Shown here: in pieces, positions 1-11,560 of the stretch
How the letters are laid out: each line of letters starts with the position of its first letter
Numbering within the stretch: position 1 is the first letter of the stretch
NCBI GenBank assembly: GCA_051294375.1
Contig: CM119267.1
Span: forward strand, 16,282,543 to 16,346,542
Reading direction: 5' to 3'
Length of the DNA: 64,000 nt
Origin: Paraspadella gotoi
Taxonomy: Eukaryota; Chaetognatha
Translations under genes and position numbers: made by a program
The notes under the pieces: generated by a model
Told to the model about the DNA's origin: nothing
The model's database searches: none
What the model saw: only the letters and a program-made list of their open reading frames with translations

Positions 1-52
1 ATACCTATTAATTATTTAATATTTTGTCTATTCAAAGTTTATGTTTTCTTAG

Positions 53-1827
53 CAAAGATATAGCCATAGAATTACCATCGATATCCAGAGACCTCTGCTT
101 CTACAACGACGCCTGCTACTACCCCTCCCGCTGGTTTCCCGCCGACATTCCCTTCAACGCCGTCACCTCCACTTTGCCCTTTCTCGCCCACGGCCTGTTG
201 CTCTGGTTGCACCTGTTGACCCTGGAGACGAGATGCCTGACGGCGGGCCACGCCGGATTCCTCGACTACAACCTGGGATACGCGATGTCGTTGGCGTTGA
301 TGGCTGAGGGACTGTTCGCCGCCACGTTCCACGCCTGCCCGACGAGGTAAGATGTAACCTTGACGGGCCGAGGGCACTTGACACCCTCCCACCCTCCCTC
401 CTTCCTCCACCCATTCCTTCACCCCCTGATCCACCCCCAGATTCGTGTTCCAATTCGACTCAGCCTGCATGATTCTCGTCGCTTCTCTCGTCGTCGTCAG
501 CGTCTTTCACGGATGGGCCGTGACTGACGAAGATCTCCGCATCCGGATCATTCCAGAAATGGGCGTGGAGAGCGACGGCGACGAGGTGGTGGAGACGATT
601 CGCGGCCGTGTCAAAGACGACGACGACACCGACGACGACTTCGACCGCCCGCCTTCCTCCCGACGACCCATTCGAGCGCCTAAACTCTTTCTCTTCTTNN
701 NNNNNNNNNNNNNNNNNNNNNNNNNNNNNNNNNNNNNNNNNNNNNNNNNNNNNNNNNNNNNNNNNNNNNNNNNNNNNNNNNNNNNNNNNNNNNNNNNNNN
801 NNNNNNNNNNNNNNNNNNNNNNNNNNNNNNNNNNNNNNNNNNNNNNNNNNNNNNNNNNNNNNNNNNNNNNNNNNNNNNNNNNNNNNNNNNNNNNNNNNNN
901 NNNNNNNNNNNNNNNNNNNNNNNNNNNNNNNNNNNNNNNNNNNNNNNNNNNNNNNNNNNNNNNNNNNNNNNNNNNNNNNNNNNNNNNNNNNNNNNNNNNN
1001 NNNNNNNNNNNNNATAGGTGAAAGAGAGATTCGGTGCGCAATAGAGTTTTAAAAATTGATTTTAATCTGCTTTACATCTTCTTTCTCTCTCTTAAATCTC
1101 ACCCCACAAGCCACCGCTCTCGCCCTCAGCTTCGTTTTCGTCATCCTCGATTTTTCGATGGTTTTTCTCGGTTGCTCCCTGGGCGCCGCCATCTTGGCTC
1201 TCGTCCTCGGCGAGATCAGGCTGGCATCGATGCGGCGTCTTCACAAGCGGCGCCGTTCCGACGGCGGCGGCGGCGGCGTGAGGGCGTTCTTCATGAGGGA
1301 TTCATCGCAGTTCGTCCTTGTCCTTCTCTATTATTTCGTCTTTTTCGCCGTCTGGGCGGCCGCCTTTTATTTTTTCGCCGTCGTCTCCAGGACGAAAGTG
1401 ACAGGGACGGCGAAGGAGTCCAGGTGTCGTTGTTGTTGTAGAATTGATGTGTTGTTGCTGGTGTTGCCGACAACGACAATCAAAAAGATCAAATTCCTCA
1501 CAATTGTTTTTGTTTTGTTTAAACTTTAAAGATAGTACATGGCATAGTACTTTTTTCACCCTTCCCCTATTTTTCCCTCAATCCATTTTTCCTTCATTGC
1601 TCTCACCCAATCTCGCGTTTGCTATTTCGGGTGAGTGACCCTAATTACTTCCGCCCCCTTCTCGCACTCCCCCACCCTACTTCCCTACCCTCCCTTTCCT
1701 TCCCGCTCTCAATCCAGGGATCTGAACCGGAAGTGCGAATTCCTCGGTTATTACGACGCCCACGATTTGTGGCACTTGCTCTCGTCTCACGGACTGCTGC
1801 TCGCCGTGCTCAGAGCCATCACGTTGG
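53..1827 (+). CDS. SID1 transmembrane family (SIDT/ChUP) protein, 3' part, interrupted by a gap
   Basis: Partial multi-exon gene that enters from the left edge. Readable exons are 53-346, 441 to about 698 (then Ns), 1111-1423 and 1718-1827, with AG/GT borders and matching phases at 346/441 and 1423/1718. The first exons encode FYNDACYYPSRW, a hydrophobic helix, YNLGYAMSLALMAEGLFAA, then FHACPTR joined to FVFQFDSACM; SIDT proteins have the same order (YALG..LMMEGLLSACYHVCP, FQFDTSFMYMI). Exon 1718-1827 encodes GYYDAHDLWHLLSSHGLLL, the counterpart of FDDHDIWHFLSATALFF near the SIDT C-terminus. The family comprises multipass proteins linked to dsRNA and cholesterol transport, with CREST-type Asp/His residues; the DAHDLWH motif fits this. 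An acidic loop (DDDDTDDD) lies before the gap. Missing: the N-terminus (off-window), the gap segment and the last short exon, which I could not find. Family assignment is fairly sure; the orthologue is not. Confidence 0.75.
699..1013. other. Assembly gap (315 N) inside the SIDT gene
   Basis: Run of N. The bases before it (ATTCGAGCGCC then CTCTTCTT) reappear at 5023-5050 in the second copy, where the sequence continues through the missing part and rejoins at the TTAATAGGTGAAAG motif near 5429. The second copy therefore shows roughly what the gap holds, including a hydrophobic stretch. Confidence 0.95.
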
Positions 1828-2068
1828 GTAAGCCAGGGATTCTTGTTTTTTTTTTTAGGCGGGTAGGGGTCGTTGGGAGCGGGAATAAGTATTGCTTGGA
1901 GCGTGGGGGTGGGATTGAGAGGTGCTTGGTCGCTTGGGGAGACGGAAAGAAAGGTATGAGAATTGCTTGTAGCGTTGGAGAGAAAGACTCATGTTCTGGA
2001 TAACCAGATGAAATAAAAAGCGATAGAAAGCAAAGACTAGTCAACATTAAGCACTCAGNNNNNNNNNN

Positions 2069-2136
2069 AGGCTCATGTTCTTGATAAGCAGAAGAAATAA
2101 AAAGCGATAGAAAGCAACGACATTAAGCACTCAGCA
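2069..2136. repeat. Unmerged overlap flanking a 10-N join
   Basis: The ~70 bases before the 10-N run at 2059-2068 (CTCATGTTCTGGATAA ... AAGCACTCAG) are repeated after it with small differences. The second large copy has this segment once (about 6418-6490). This is what unmerged contig ends look like. Confidence 0.75.
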
Positions 2137-2681
2137 GTAGCGTTGGCAATTCTTTTAAAATCGAGTGAAAAAAGAAAAGTTGTTTCCTTCTAGAGCTCGG
2201 ATTTTTATTTTTCTCCGTCCTCTTTTTTTTGCGCTGGGCCTGCGGCGCCGATTCGAGCCGGCCGGCGCGATGGCGCGCTCTGGGCGCCGCGAGATGGAAT
2301 CGCCTTCTCGGCGTCGGACAGAAAATAAATATTGAAATAGCGAAGGAGATGGCGCCGTGCAGAGGCGAGGCACGGGAGATATGACCCCCATAAAACAAGA
2401 AAATAACCCATTTCNNNNNNNNNNNNNNNNNNNNNNNNNNNNNNNNNNNNNNNNNNNNNNNNNNNNNNNNNNNNNNNNNNNNNNNNNNNNNNNNNNNNNN
2501 NNNNNNNNNNNNNNNNNNNNNNNNNNNNNNNNNNNNNNNNNNNNNNNNNNNNNNNNNNNNNNNNNNNNNNNNNNNNNNNNNNNNNNNNNNNNNNNNNNNN
2601 NNNNNNNNNNNNNNNNNNNNNNNNNNNNNNNNNNNNNNNCTCTCTCTCTCTCTCCATAAAAATTCAGGGTTCCCCTGTCGA

Positions 2682-3047
2682 ATGTGTCGCCTTTTGTTTT
2701 GGGACTTTGAGGCTGAGTCCGCCTTGGATCTTCGCGCCATCTCGCGGGTTCGACGCCGGGCTCTNNNNNNNNNNGGAGTGACGTTGCCGATGGGAGGCGT
2801 TATCCGCGTGCGGGGCGCTCCGCGCGGCGCGCCCCGCGGCGGCCCACCCTTCAAAGACGTCCCCATGGCCTACGTTGGCGCGGCGGCGGCGTCGGCGGCG
2901 GCGGTGGCAACCAGCAGCACGCAAACGCTGACCGGCGCGGAAATGAGAGCGGAGAAGGCGCCGACGACGATGAAGAAAAAGAGGAGGAAGAAGAGGGTCG
3001 ATTCGTCGTCGTCATCGTCGTCGGAGGACGAGAAAAGATTCCGCTGA
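2682..3047 (+). CDS. Low-complexity open frame, possible 3' exon of an unknown gene
   Basis: An open frame interrupted by a 10-N gap. It ends in a basic run (KKKRRKKR), seven serines and an acidic EDE before the stop, after an Ala-rich stretch and Gly/Pro/Arg-rich sequence. I recognise no domain. The matching part of the second copy (about 6895-7160) loses the frame, and the region encoding the basic/serine tail is replaced there by unrelated sequence up to about 7610. It could be the end of a gene downstream of SIDT, or GC-rich non-coding sequence. No splice evidence decides. Confidence 0.2.
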   Translation: MCRLLFWDFEAESALDLRAISRVRRRAXXXXGVTLPMGGVIRVRGAPRGAPRGGPPFKDVPMAYVGAAAASAAAVATSSTQTLTGAEMRAEKAPTTMKKKRRKKRVDSSSSSSSEDEKRFR

Positions 3048-3942
3048 AAAAAAAAGAACAACAGAAGAAGAAAAAAGAACTGACCATTCTTTTTTTATAT
3101 TCCTTTATTTTTTAATACTATTTTTTGGTCCGGAAATTCGATTCCCTTTTTTTTTTTGCTCGCTTTTTTCCCCTTTCGCTGCGCCCTTCCGTCCCAGGAC
3201 CTTTCTCTTCTTCGTCTCTCCTTCTCCCTTTCTCCTACTCTGTCTCTGTCCCGCGTCTGTCCCTTTGTTTTTTCATCGCCCCGTCTGCAACTCAGACTTT
3301 GTCTACTCTAAATCATTTCTCTTGGCCCTTCGCTATCGCTATACCTTTCTCGTCCCTTATACGTGTTTTCCTGTTCTCCTGTTGTCCCGTTCTCCCATTC
3401 CGTTACCGTCCCTCATCTCCCTTCTCCACTGTCTCTCCTCTACCCCATCTCCAGCTCTGTTCCTGTCCTACATCTTATTTCCATACATTTTTTTCCCCTT
3501 CCTCATTTCGTCGGGTCATTTTAGAAGAGAGAGAGGCGAAGAGAGTCCTCCCGTTACATATCCGAAATCGAACAAACGGATCTGCATAAAATTCTCATGA
3601 AATGTTGATAGCAATATGGCGAATTCAGTCTCTCTCTCTCTCTCTCTNNNNNNNNNNNNNNNNNNNNNNNNNNNNNNNNNNNNNNNNNNNNNNNNNNNNN
3701 NNNNNNNNNNNNNNNNNNNNNNNNNNNNNNNNNNNNNNNNNNNNNNNNNNNNNNNNNNNNNNNNNNNNNNNNNNNNNNNNNNNNNNNNNNNNNNNNNNNN
3801 NNNNNNNNNNNNNNNNNNNNNNNNNNNNNNNNNNNNNNNNNNNNNNNAAAAAAATGGAGAAAGAAAAGAGTTCGTTTTGTGATTTGTGGCTTTAGGTGCT
3901 AGAGAGAAAGAGGGGAAAGACAGAGAGAGATAGAGAAGAAAA

Positions 3943-4274
3943 NNNNNNNNNNNNNNNNNNNNNNNNNNNNNNNNNNNNNNNNNNNNNNNNNNNNNNNNNN
4001 NNNNNNNNNNNNNNNNNNNNNNNNNNNNNNNNNNNNNNNNNNNNNNNNNNNNNNNNNNNNNNNNNNNNNNNNNNNNNNNNNNNNNNNNNNNNNNNNNNNN
4101 NNNNNNNNNNNNNNNNNNNNNNNNNNNNNNNNNNNNNNNNNNNNNNNNNNNNNNNNNNNNNNNNNNNNNNNNNNNNNNNNNNNNNNNNNNNNNNNNNNNN
4201 NNNNNNNNNNNNNNNNNNNNNNNNNNNNNNNNNNNNNNNNNNNNNNNNNNNNNNNNNNNNNNNNNNNNNNNNNN
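3943..4274. other. Assembly gap (332 N) in a GA-rich stretch
   Basis: The flanks are GA microsatellite. The second copy shows GA-rich sequence at the equivalent place (about 8547-8880), so the gap probably hides simple repeat and not a gene. Confidence 0.9.
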
Positions 4275-5019
4275 GAGGGAGAGAGACTCGGGTCGTGAAA
4301 TTCAGCCATTCAATACTGACTCCGGTTTCTATTTTGACCACAGAAACTTTTCGATGGGATTTTGTAGTAATAGTCTTACTTTTACCTAAAGGAATTTTAC
4401 AAAGCTAATTGGTCAGTAGGGCTATGAGAAGAATGGACTCAGTCGCAGAGTGAAACAGAGATTGGTCTCCAGCGAGCAGACGCGAAAAACTCGATTCTTC
4501 GGACGAAGTCGAAGTCGAATGAATCATTAAAGACTTCGATGAATAATGGAAAAGACAAATGAGCAAAGGGATCGAATCCAGTTCGACGCGGGACTAAGAC
4601 AATGTCGCCCACTTAAGCGATTGGAAAAGAGAGAGAGAGAGGGAGAGGGAGAGAGAGAGAGACTTGACCGATGGAAATTCTCTCGGGGTCAAGAAAGCGG
4701 TGGTTAGAATAAAAAGGACCTTGGCTTAGTTCGATTCTCATTTGAAGGAATATTTTCTGGGGAGAATTTACGATTGTGCAGCCATGTTGAAACGAATTTT
4801 GTTCTAAAAACAAAAACGGCGGAATAAGTACAAAGTTTAGTACAAAGTATTCTTTATTTAAAACTAAAAATGAAAATAAAAAAAGAAAGAGGATATTGAA
4901 ACCGAAAGAGAAACGAAATGTGAAAATCTAAAGCGAAAGTGAACGAGCGGCGATTATTTATCAGCGAAGGGACAGCGGCGGGAAATGATGATGAAATAGA
5001 GAATTGAAGGGTTACCTCT

Positions 5020-6256
5020 GCCCATTCGAGCGCCCTATTAACTCTTCTCTTCTTCTTGACGCCGATTGCTGTGACGTTTTCTCTTACTGCGGCGGCCGTC
5101 TGACGTGCACCGTCGTCGACGTGTGGCAAAGAAGCGCGGGACAATACGCGGCCTCGGCGGCTTTTTACCGGTATGATTCACCGCGGGGGCACCTCGGCGC
5201 GGCTCGTCCATGAGCAGTTCATCGCGGACCCGCTTTTTTCTCGGTGGTTGGCTCGGAGCATCATGCTGACGGATGTGGGGAAATTTGTGTCCACAAATAG
5301 GCGAGAGCGACGTGGCGAGGAATGTTGTGCGGACTGGTTTTGAAAGAATAAGAGGCTCGCGGAGGAGATGAGGATGGATACGGGGCTGCCGGCATTCTCG
5401 TTGGATTTTCTTGGCGGCCGCGATGTTAATAGGTGAAAGGAGAGTTCAGGTGAGCAATTAGAGTTTTAAAAAATTGATTTTAATCTGCTTTACATCTTCT
5501 TTCTCTCTCTTTAAATCTCACCCCACAAAGCCACCGCTCTCGCCCCAGCTTCGTTTTCGTCATCCTCGATTTTCGATGGGTTGGTTTTCTCGGTTTGCTC
5601 CCTGGCGCCGCCATCTTGCTCTCGTCCTTGGCGAGATTCGCGCTGGCATCGATGCGGCGTCCTTCACAAGCGGCGCCGTTCCGACGGCGCGGCGCGTGAG
5701 CGCGTCTTCATGAGGGATTTCATTCGCAAGTTCGTCCTTTCCTTCTCTATTATTCGTACTTTTTCGCCCGTCTTGGCGGCCGCCTTTTATTTTTTCGCTC
5801 GTCGTTCTCCCAGGACGAAAGACAGGGACGGCGAAGGAGTTCCAGGTTTGTCTTTGTTGTTGTTTAGAATTGATGTGTGTTGCTGGTGTAATGTTTTGCC
5901 GACACGCAAATCAAAAAGATCAAATTCCCACAACTTGTTTTGTTTTGTTAAACTTTAAAAAGATAGTACATGGCATTATAACTTTTTTCACCCTCCCCTA
6001 TTTTTCCTCAATCCATTTTTCCTTCATTTGCTCTCACCAATCTCGCGTTGCTATTTCGGGTGAGTGACCTAATTAACTTCCGCCCTTCTTCCGCACTCCC
6101 CCACCCTACTCCCTACCCTCCCTTCCTCCCGCTCTCAATCCAGGGATCTGAACCGGAACGTGCGAATCCTCGGTTATTACGACGCCCACGATTTAGTGTG
6201 GCACTTGTCTCGTCTCACGGCTTGCTGCTTCGCCGGCTCAGAGCCATCACGTTGGG
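5020..6256 (+). pseudogene. Frameshifted second copy of the SIDT 3' exons
   Basis: Corresponds to the two last readable SIDT exons plus the sequence missing in the 699-1013 gap. Exon-like blocks lie near 5527-5846 and 6146-6256. The block TATTACGACGCCCACGATTT is conserved, but extra or missing bases around it (for example a three-base insertion before GTGGCAC and a lost base after CGTGCGAAT) break the frame. A hydrophobic stretch of the type LLFFLTPIAVTFSL can be read near 5035-5090 in one frame. It is either a pseudogene or an error-laden repeat of the first copy; I favour the latter. Confidence 0.6.
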
Positions 6257-8286
6257 TAAGCCAGGGATTCTTGTTTTTTTTTTTTAGGCGGGTAGGGGTC
6301 GTTGGGGGCGGGAAATACATATTGCTTGGAGCGTGGGTTGGGATTGAGAGGTGCATTGGTTCCGCTTGGGAGACGGAAAGAAAGGTTAGAGAATTGCTTG
6401 TAGCCGTTGGAGAGAAGACTCCATGTTCTGGATAACCCAAGATGAAATAAAAAGCTATAGAAGAGACTAGTCAACATTAAGCACTCAGCAGTGGTGTTGG
6501 CAATTCTTTTTTAAAATCGAGTGAAAAAAAGAAAAGTTGTTTCCTCAAGAGCTCGGATTTTTTTTTTCGATGGGGCCTGCGGCGCCGATTCGAGCCGGCC
6601 GGCGTGTCGCGATGCGCGGCTCTGGGCGCCGCGAGATGGGAATTCGCCTTCTCGGCGCGGCAGAAATAAATAGTGAAATAGCGAAGGAGATGGCGCCGTT
6701 GCAGAGGCGAGGCACGATATATGACCCCTAAACAAGAAAATAACCCATTTCTACTCTCTCTCTCTCTCTCGTCTCTCTCTCTCTCTTTCTCTCTCGTCTC
6801 TCTCTCTCTCTCTCTCCTTCTCTCTCTCTTCTCTCTCTCTCTCTTCTCTCTCTCTCTCCTCTCTCTCTCTCTTCTCATAAAAATTCAGGGTTCCCCGTCG
6901 AATGTGTCGCCTTTTGTTTTGGGACTTTGAGGGCTGAGTCTCCGCCTTGGATCTTCGCGCATCTCGCGGGTTCGACGCCGGGCTCTGACCAAAATGGGAG
7001 TTTTGACGTGCCGATGGGAGCGTTATCGCTGCGGGGCGCTCCGCCGCGGTCGCAGCCCCGCGGCGGCCCACTTCAAAGACGTCCCATCCTACGTGGCGCG
7101 GCGGCGGCTGTCGGCGGCCGGCGGTGGCAACCAGCAGCACGCAAACGCTTGACCGCGCCTCGCAGGGAAATGGAGTGAGAGGGAGAAAGGATGGGAAAGA
7201 GAAGAGATGGGGAAGGCACGCCGACAGTCGCAAGGGGACCCGCCCCGACTGGACCGCGACGGTAGATACGATGGACTCGGCGGACGACCGAGATGAGCGC
7301 ACCCGGTGACGACAAGACAGGTAGTTTCATAACCAACCCCGACTATAGCCGTATTAGCAAGGTGTAACTCTCCACGCGGACCACGCCTGACGTATGAAAG
7401 AAAAGAGAAGAAGGAAAAAAAAAGAGGAGGATAAGAAGATAAGAGGGGTCGACTTTCTCTACCAAACTACTCATCATCTTCCTCTTGTATTTCATTATAT
7501 CGCTCCGAATCTTGAGGAATGTCATGATTATTTCCTGGCCTGACCTCGTCGTCCGTTCCGTGTCCATCTCGCTGTCGGTAAGAAAGGGACTGAGTAAGGA
7601 AAAAAAAGGATCCGTCTTAGAAAAAAAAAAAAAAAAAAAAAAAACAACAGTAAGAAGAAAAAAAAAAGAAATGACCATTCTTTTTTTATATTCCTTTATT
7701 TTTTAATACCTATTTTTGTCGTCCGGGAGAATTCGATTCCCTCTTTTTTTTTTTTTTTTTTTTTGCTCGCTTTTTTCCCCTTTCGCGTACGTTGCGCCCT
7801 TCCCCGGCCCCCACCGTCCAGGGACCTTTCTCATTCTTCGTCTCTCCCTTCCTCCCTTTCTCCTACTCTGATTCTCTGAATGTCCCGCTGTTCCTGCTCC
7901 CTTTGTTTTTTTTCATCGCCCGTTCTGCAATCTAGACTTTGTTTCTTACTCTAAATCATTTCTCTTGCCCTTCGCTGATCGCTATACCTTTCTCGTCCCT
8001 GTATACGGTGTTTTCCTGTTCTCCTTGTTTGTCCGCCCCGTTCTTCCCATTCCGTTACCGTCCCCTTCATCTCCCTTCTCCACTCAGTCACTCTCTATCC
8101 CCATCTTCCAGCTCTGTTTCCTTGTCCTACATCTTTTTCCATACATTTTTTTCCACCTTCCTCATTTCGTCGGGTTCATTTTAGAAGAGAGAGAGGCGAA
8201 GAGAGCCTCTGTACATATCCGAAATCGAACAAACGGATCTGCATAAAATTCTCATTGAAATGTGATAGCAATATGGCGGAATTCAG

Positions 8287-8289
<3 letters not shown>

Positions 8290-8362
<73 letters not shown>
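8290..8362. repeat. (CT)n microsatellite
   Basis: Uninterrupted CT dinucleotide run; the same position in the first copy is an N gap (3648-3847). Confidence 0.95.
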
Positions 8363-8364
<2 letters not shown>

Positions 8365-8546
8365 GTTTCCGATGCGAAAAAAAGGATATTTTCCGCTTCA
8401 TTTCGCCTAAAATTTATGCGTTTTTGTTTTATTTCGTCTCAGAGAAAAAAATGGATTAAAGAAAAGAGGTTCGGTTTTGTGATTGTGGCTTTAGGTGCTA
8501 GAAGAAAGAGGGGAAAGACAGAGAGAGAATAGAGAAAAAAGTGTGT

Positions 8547-8550
8547 GAGA

Positions 8551-8581
<31 letters not shown>

Positions 8582-8645
8582 GAGACGAGAGAGAGAGAGA
8601 AGAGAGAGAGAGAGGAGAGAGAGAGGTGAGAGAGAGGGACGAGAA
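8547..8645. repeat. Imperfect (GA)n microsatellite
   Basis: GA-rich run with irregular single-base interruptions. The open frames over it (RERERE, SLSLSL) are repeat artefacts. Confidence 0.9.
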
Positions 8646-9982
8646 GATGAGAGAGAAGAGAGAGATAGTCGGGCAACGCGATGATGGTAAAAACAAGTTG
8701 AAAAAGAAAGAGAAAAGGTTGGAGAAACGAGATAGAGAGAGAAGAGAGATATTGTTGAAAACAGGCGGCTATTAGCGAAGCTTTTTCTTGTAGAAATCTC
8801 CGTTCTGACCCGCAGCTGATTGCCAGCATCTAGTTTCGATATATGGAGAAAAACGGAGAGAGGAGAGAACGACAAAGAGGGAGAGAACTCTCGGAGTCGT
8901 GAAATTCAGCCATTCAATACTGACTCCGGTTTTCTTATTTTGACCACAGAACTTTTCGATGGGATTTTGTAGTAATAGTTTACTTTTACCTAAAGGAATT
9001 TTACAAAAAGCATAAATTGCGGTCAGTAGGGCTATGAGAAATGGACTCAGTCGCAAGAGTGAAACAGAGATTGGTCTCCAGCGATCAGACGCGAAAAACT
9101 CGATTTTCGGACGAAGTCGCAAAGTCGAATGATCATTAAAGACTTCGATGAATATGGAAAAGACAAATGAGCAAAGGGATCGATCCAGTTCGACGCGGAC
9201 TAAGACAATGTCGCCCACTTAAGCGATTGGAAAAGAGAGAGAGAGAGGGAGAGGGAGAGAGGAGAGAGACTTGACCGATGGAAATTCTCTCGGGCAAGGG
9301 AAAGCGGTGGTTAGAATAAAAAAGGACCTTGGCTTAGTTTGATCTCATTTGAAGGGATATTTTCTGGGGGAGATTTACGATTGTGCTGCCATGTTTGAAA
9401 CGCAATTTTGTTCTAAAAACAAAAACGACGGAATAAGTACAAAGTTTATGTACAAAGTATTCTTTATTTAAAACTAAAATGAAAATAAAAAAGAAAAGAG
9501 GATATTTGAAACGAAGAGGAACGAAATGTGAAAATCTAAAGCGAAGTGGAACGAGCGGCGATTATTTATCAGCGAAGGGACAGCGGCGGGAAATTGATGA
9601 CTGAAATAGAGAAATTGAAGGGTTAGGATTCCTTACCAACGGGAAAAGGGAAGGAACGAGAAGAGAAGACGCAGACGAAAAAAATCAAGACTGAGTGGAG
9701 AAGATAAATAAAAGGGTGAGAGAGAGTTAAAGAACCAGTTTTTAGAGAAAAAATGTAGAAGACGGATGACGGAGAGAAGATAAGGAGAGAGAGATGAGAG
9801 AGAGAGAGAGAGAGAGAGGAGAGATGTGAGAGAGAGAGAGAGAGAGAAGAGAGAGAGAGAAAATTGCGACAAAGAGAGATTAGAAGCGGCAGAACTGAAA
9901 TTAATTCTCCGACGAAAAAGAAAAAAAAAATGTTCGGAAATATATATTTTTTTTTGACGGAGAGAAATTTCGATCGAGGAAA

Positions 9983-10210
9983 GGGTTGGGGGTTGACGGG
10001 AGGGTGTGGGTTATGGTTTTGAAGGGGGGGTGGAGGGAGATGAGATCAAGGTGTCGAATTTTAAAGCGGGGGAAAGAGGATGACGGATGTAAGTCAGGGG
10101 TGAATTTTAAAAAGCGACCTTAAATTCCTCTTCTGGTGTTACCGAGCAATAAGAATTTCGTTTTGCTCTTTTCAGTTTCTCTCTTTCATTTTCTCTCTCT
10201 TCTCTCTCTC
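9983..10210. repeat. First copy of a ~220-base repeat
   Basis: Begins GGGTTGACGGGAGGGTG and ends in a CT-rich tract. It recurs with many one-base indels at about 10497-10710. It lies just right of the 4.3 kb duplication and shows the same error style. Confidence 0.75.
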
Positions 10211-10212
10211 TG

Positions 10213-10440
10213 TGAGGATCGAACCACGGATTTTTTGTTTGGAGTGATCCGGCATCATCCGGACCAGCAGGTCACAAAAGAATTATTTTCATTGTACATA
10301 ATTATCTTATAACTTTTACAATTCAATAAAAAAGGATCACCAACGGGATTCGACCCGTAACTTTGATTCCACGTTCATTAGCCTTAATTCAAAGTCGCCA
10401 CAGCGACATATTGACGTGATTGATTTCATTGGTTTACTTA
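10213..10440 (-). repeat. tRNA-derived (SINE-like) sequence between the two repeat copies
   Basis: Read on the minus strand, one end carries GTGGTTCGATCCTCAC, matching the RNA polymerase III B-box consensus GGTTCGANTCC. A second B-box-like stem-loop, ACGGGTCGAATCCCGT followed by TGGTGATCC, lies near 10332-10358. I could not fold either into a complete four-arm tRNA with a clear A box, so I call them tRNA-derived fragments and not functional tRNA genes. Confidence 0.4.
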
Positions 10441-10496
10441 TGATTGTACTATTATACTATTATAATACTAAAGACAAAGAACACCCATAAAACCGG

Positions 10497-10695
10497 AAAG
10501 GTTGGGCGGTTGACGGGAGGGTGGGTATGGTTTTGAAGAGGGTGTGAGGGGAAAATGAGATCAAGGTTAGTGAATTTAGCGGAAAGAGGGAGACGATAGT
10601 TAAGTCAGGGTGTGAATTTTAAGAAGCGACTTAAATTCCTCTTCGCAGGTTACCGACAATAAGAATTTCGTTGCTCTTTCAGTTCTCTCTTTCAT

Positions 10696-10752
<57 letters not shown>

Positions 10753-10812
10753 ACTCTGCTCTCTCTCTTCTCTCTCTCTCTCTTCTCTCTCTCTCTTCTC
10801 TCTCTCTCTCTT
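10497..10812. repeat. Second copy of the ~220-base repeat, running into a (CT)n tract
   Basis: Positions 10497-10690 match 9983-10190 with scattered indels; 10690-10812 is CT microsatellite. No coding potential seen. Confidence 0.75.
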
Positions 10813-10966
10813 TTTCTCCACCTCTTTAATTTCCCTACACGATAAATTTCCCAGGGACGAAATCCATGCGACTTCGAAAGTCGGAAAGCGCTCCTTTATC
10901 CGGCGCACGCCGGGGGGCTCTTGAAACCGTCGTTAACGGAAATACGTAGAAAAAAAGAGGAGGATG

Positions 10967-10997
<31 letters not shown>

Positions 10998-11154
10998 NNN
11001 NNNNNNNNNNNNNNNNNNNNNNAGAGAGAGAGAGAGATGAGCCGCATAGGCCAGACAAAAGGGAAACAATCAAAAATCAATTATTCGGCGGTTCGTCGGT
11101 CCGTCGGTCCGTCGATTGAAGGGCTTTAAAATGAAGCAGATTCGGGGATGAGAA

Positions 11155-11560
11155 AAGGTTGGGTTATTCAATGGAAGCAATGAGCAGCTATATATATGCG
11201 ATTTTATTCGAATACAACAAGGTTGATTCAATACAGTAATCTACTATGCAATGTAAAAGTGAACTAGGTATTAGACGAACCTAAAATAACTATTTATTTC
11301 AATTTGATGTAAACATGGAAAGGATATTCCATGTTTACCATAACAAATCTTTAGTACAATGAAAACCCGCTATTACGAATCTTCAATGCAATATAATGTG
11401 AATGAGATAAATTAACTTTAATGCATTGAAAACCTGTAGGAGATATTCGCTATAACGAATCTTCAATGCAACGTAAACCTGAAGGAGATATATGTTCGCT
11501 ATAACGAATCTTTAATGCTATGAAAACGCGAGCTCGATTATCGTCTCGAACGAAAAGAAG
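11155..11560. repeat. AT-rich degenerate tandem repeat, ~60-base unit
   Basis: The motif CGCTATAACGAATCTTCAATGCAA, with GAAAACC and GGAGATAT between copies, occurs three to four times between about 11330 and 11530, with variants further left. No gene is visible in 11023-12240; a 68-codon frame at 11597-11803 has no recognisable features. Confidence 0.5.

Larger units (their letters stand above)
670..5019. repeat. First copy of a ~4.3 kb direct duplication
   Basis: This segment recurs in the same order and orientation at about 5020-9625. It includes the last SIDT exons, the GC-rich block near 2690-2930, the pyrimidine-rich block near 3130-3600, a CT run (mostly N here) and the tail up to GAATTGAAGGGTTA near 5013. 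This copy keeps the SIDT reading frames open but carries five N runs (699-1013, 2059-2068, 2415-2639, 2765-2774, 3648-3847) plus 3943-4274. It looks like scaffolded contig sequence. Confidence 0.85.
5020..9625. repeat. Second, indel-rich copy of the ~4.3 kb duplication
   Basis: Starts abruptly at GCCCATTCGAGCGCC, joined to the tail of the first copy, and ends near 9625 after GAAATTGAAGGGTTA, where unique sequence resumes. It differs from the first copy mostly by single-base insertions and deletions, and the N runs of the first copy are filled with long CT/GA tracts here. One block (about 7160-7610) has no counterpart in the first copy. An uncorrected long read used as gap fill explains this best; a decayed tandem duplicate is the alternative. 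Confidence 0.85.
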
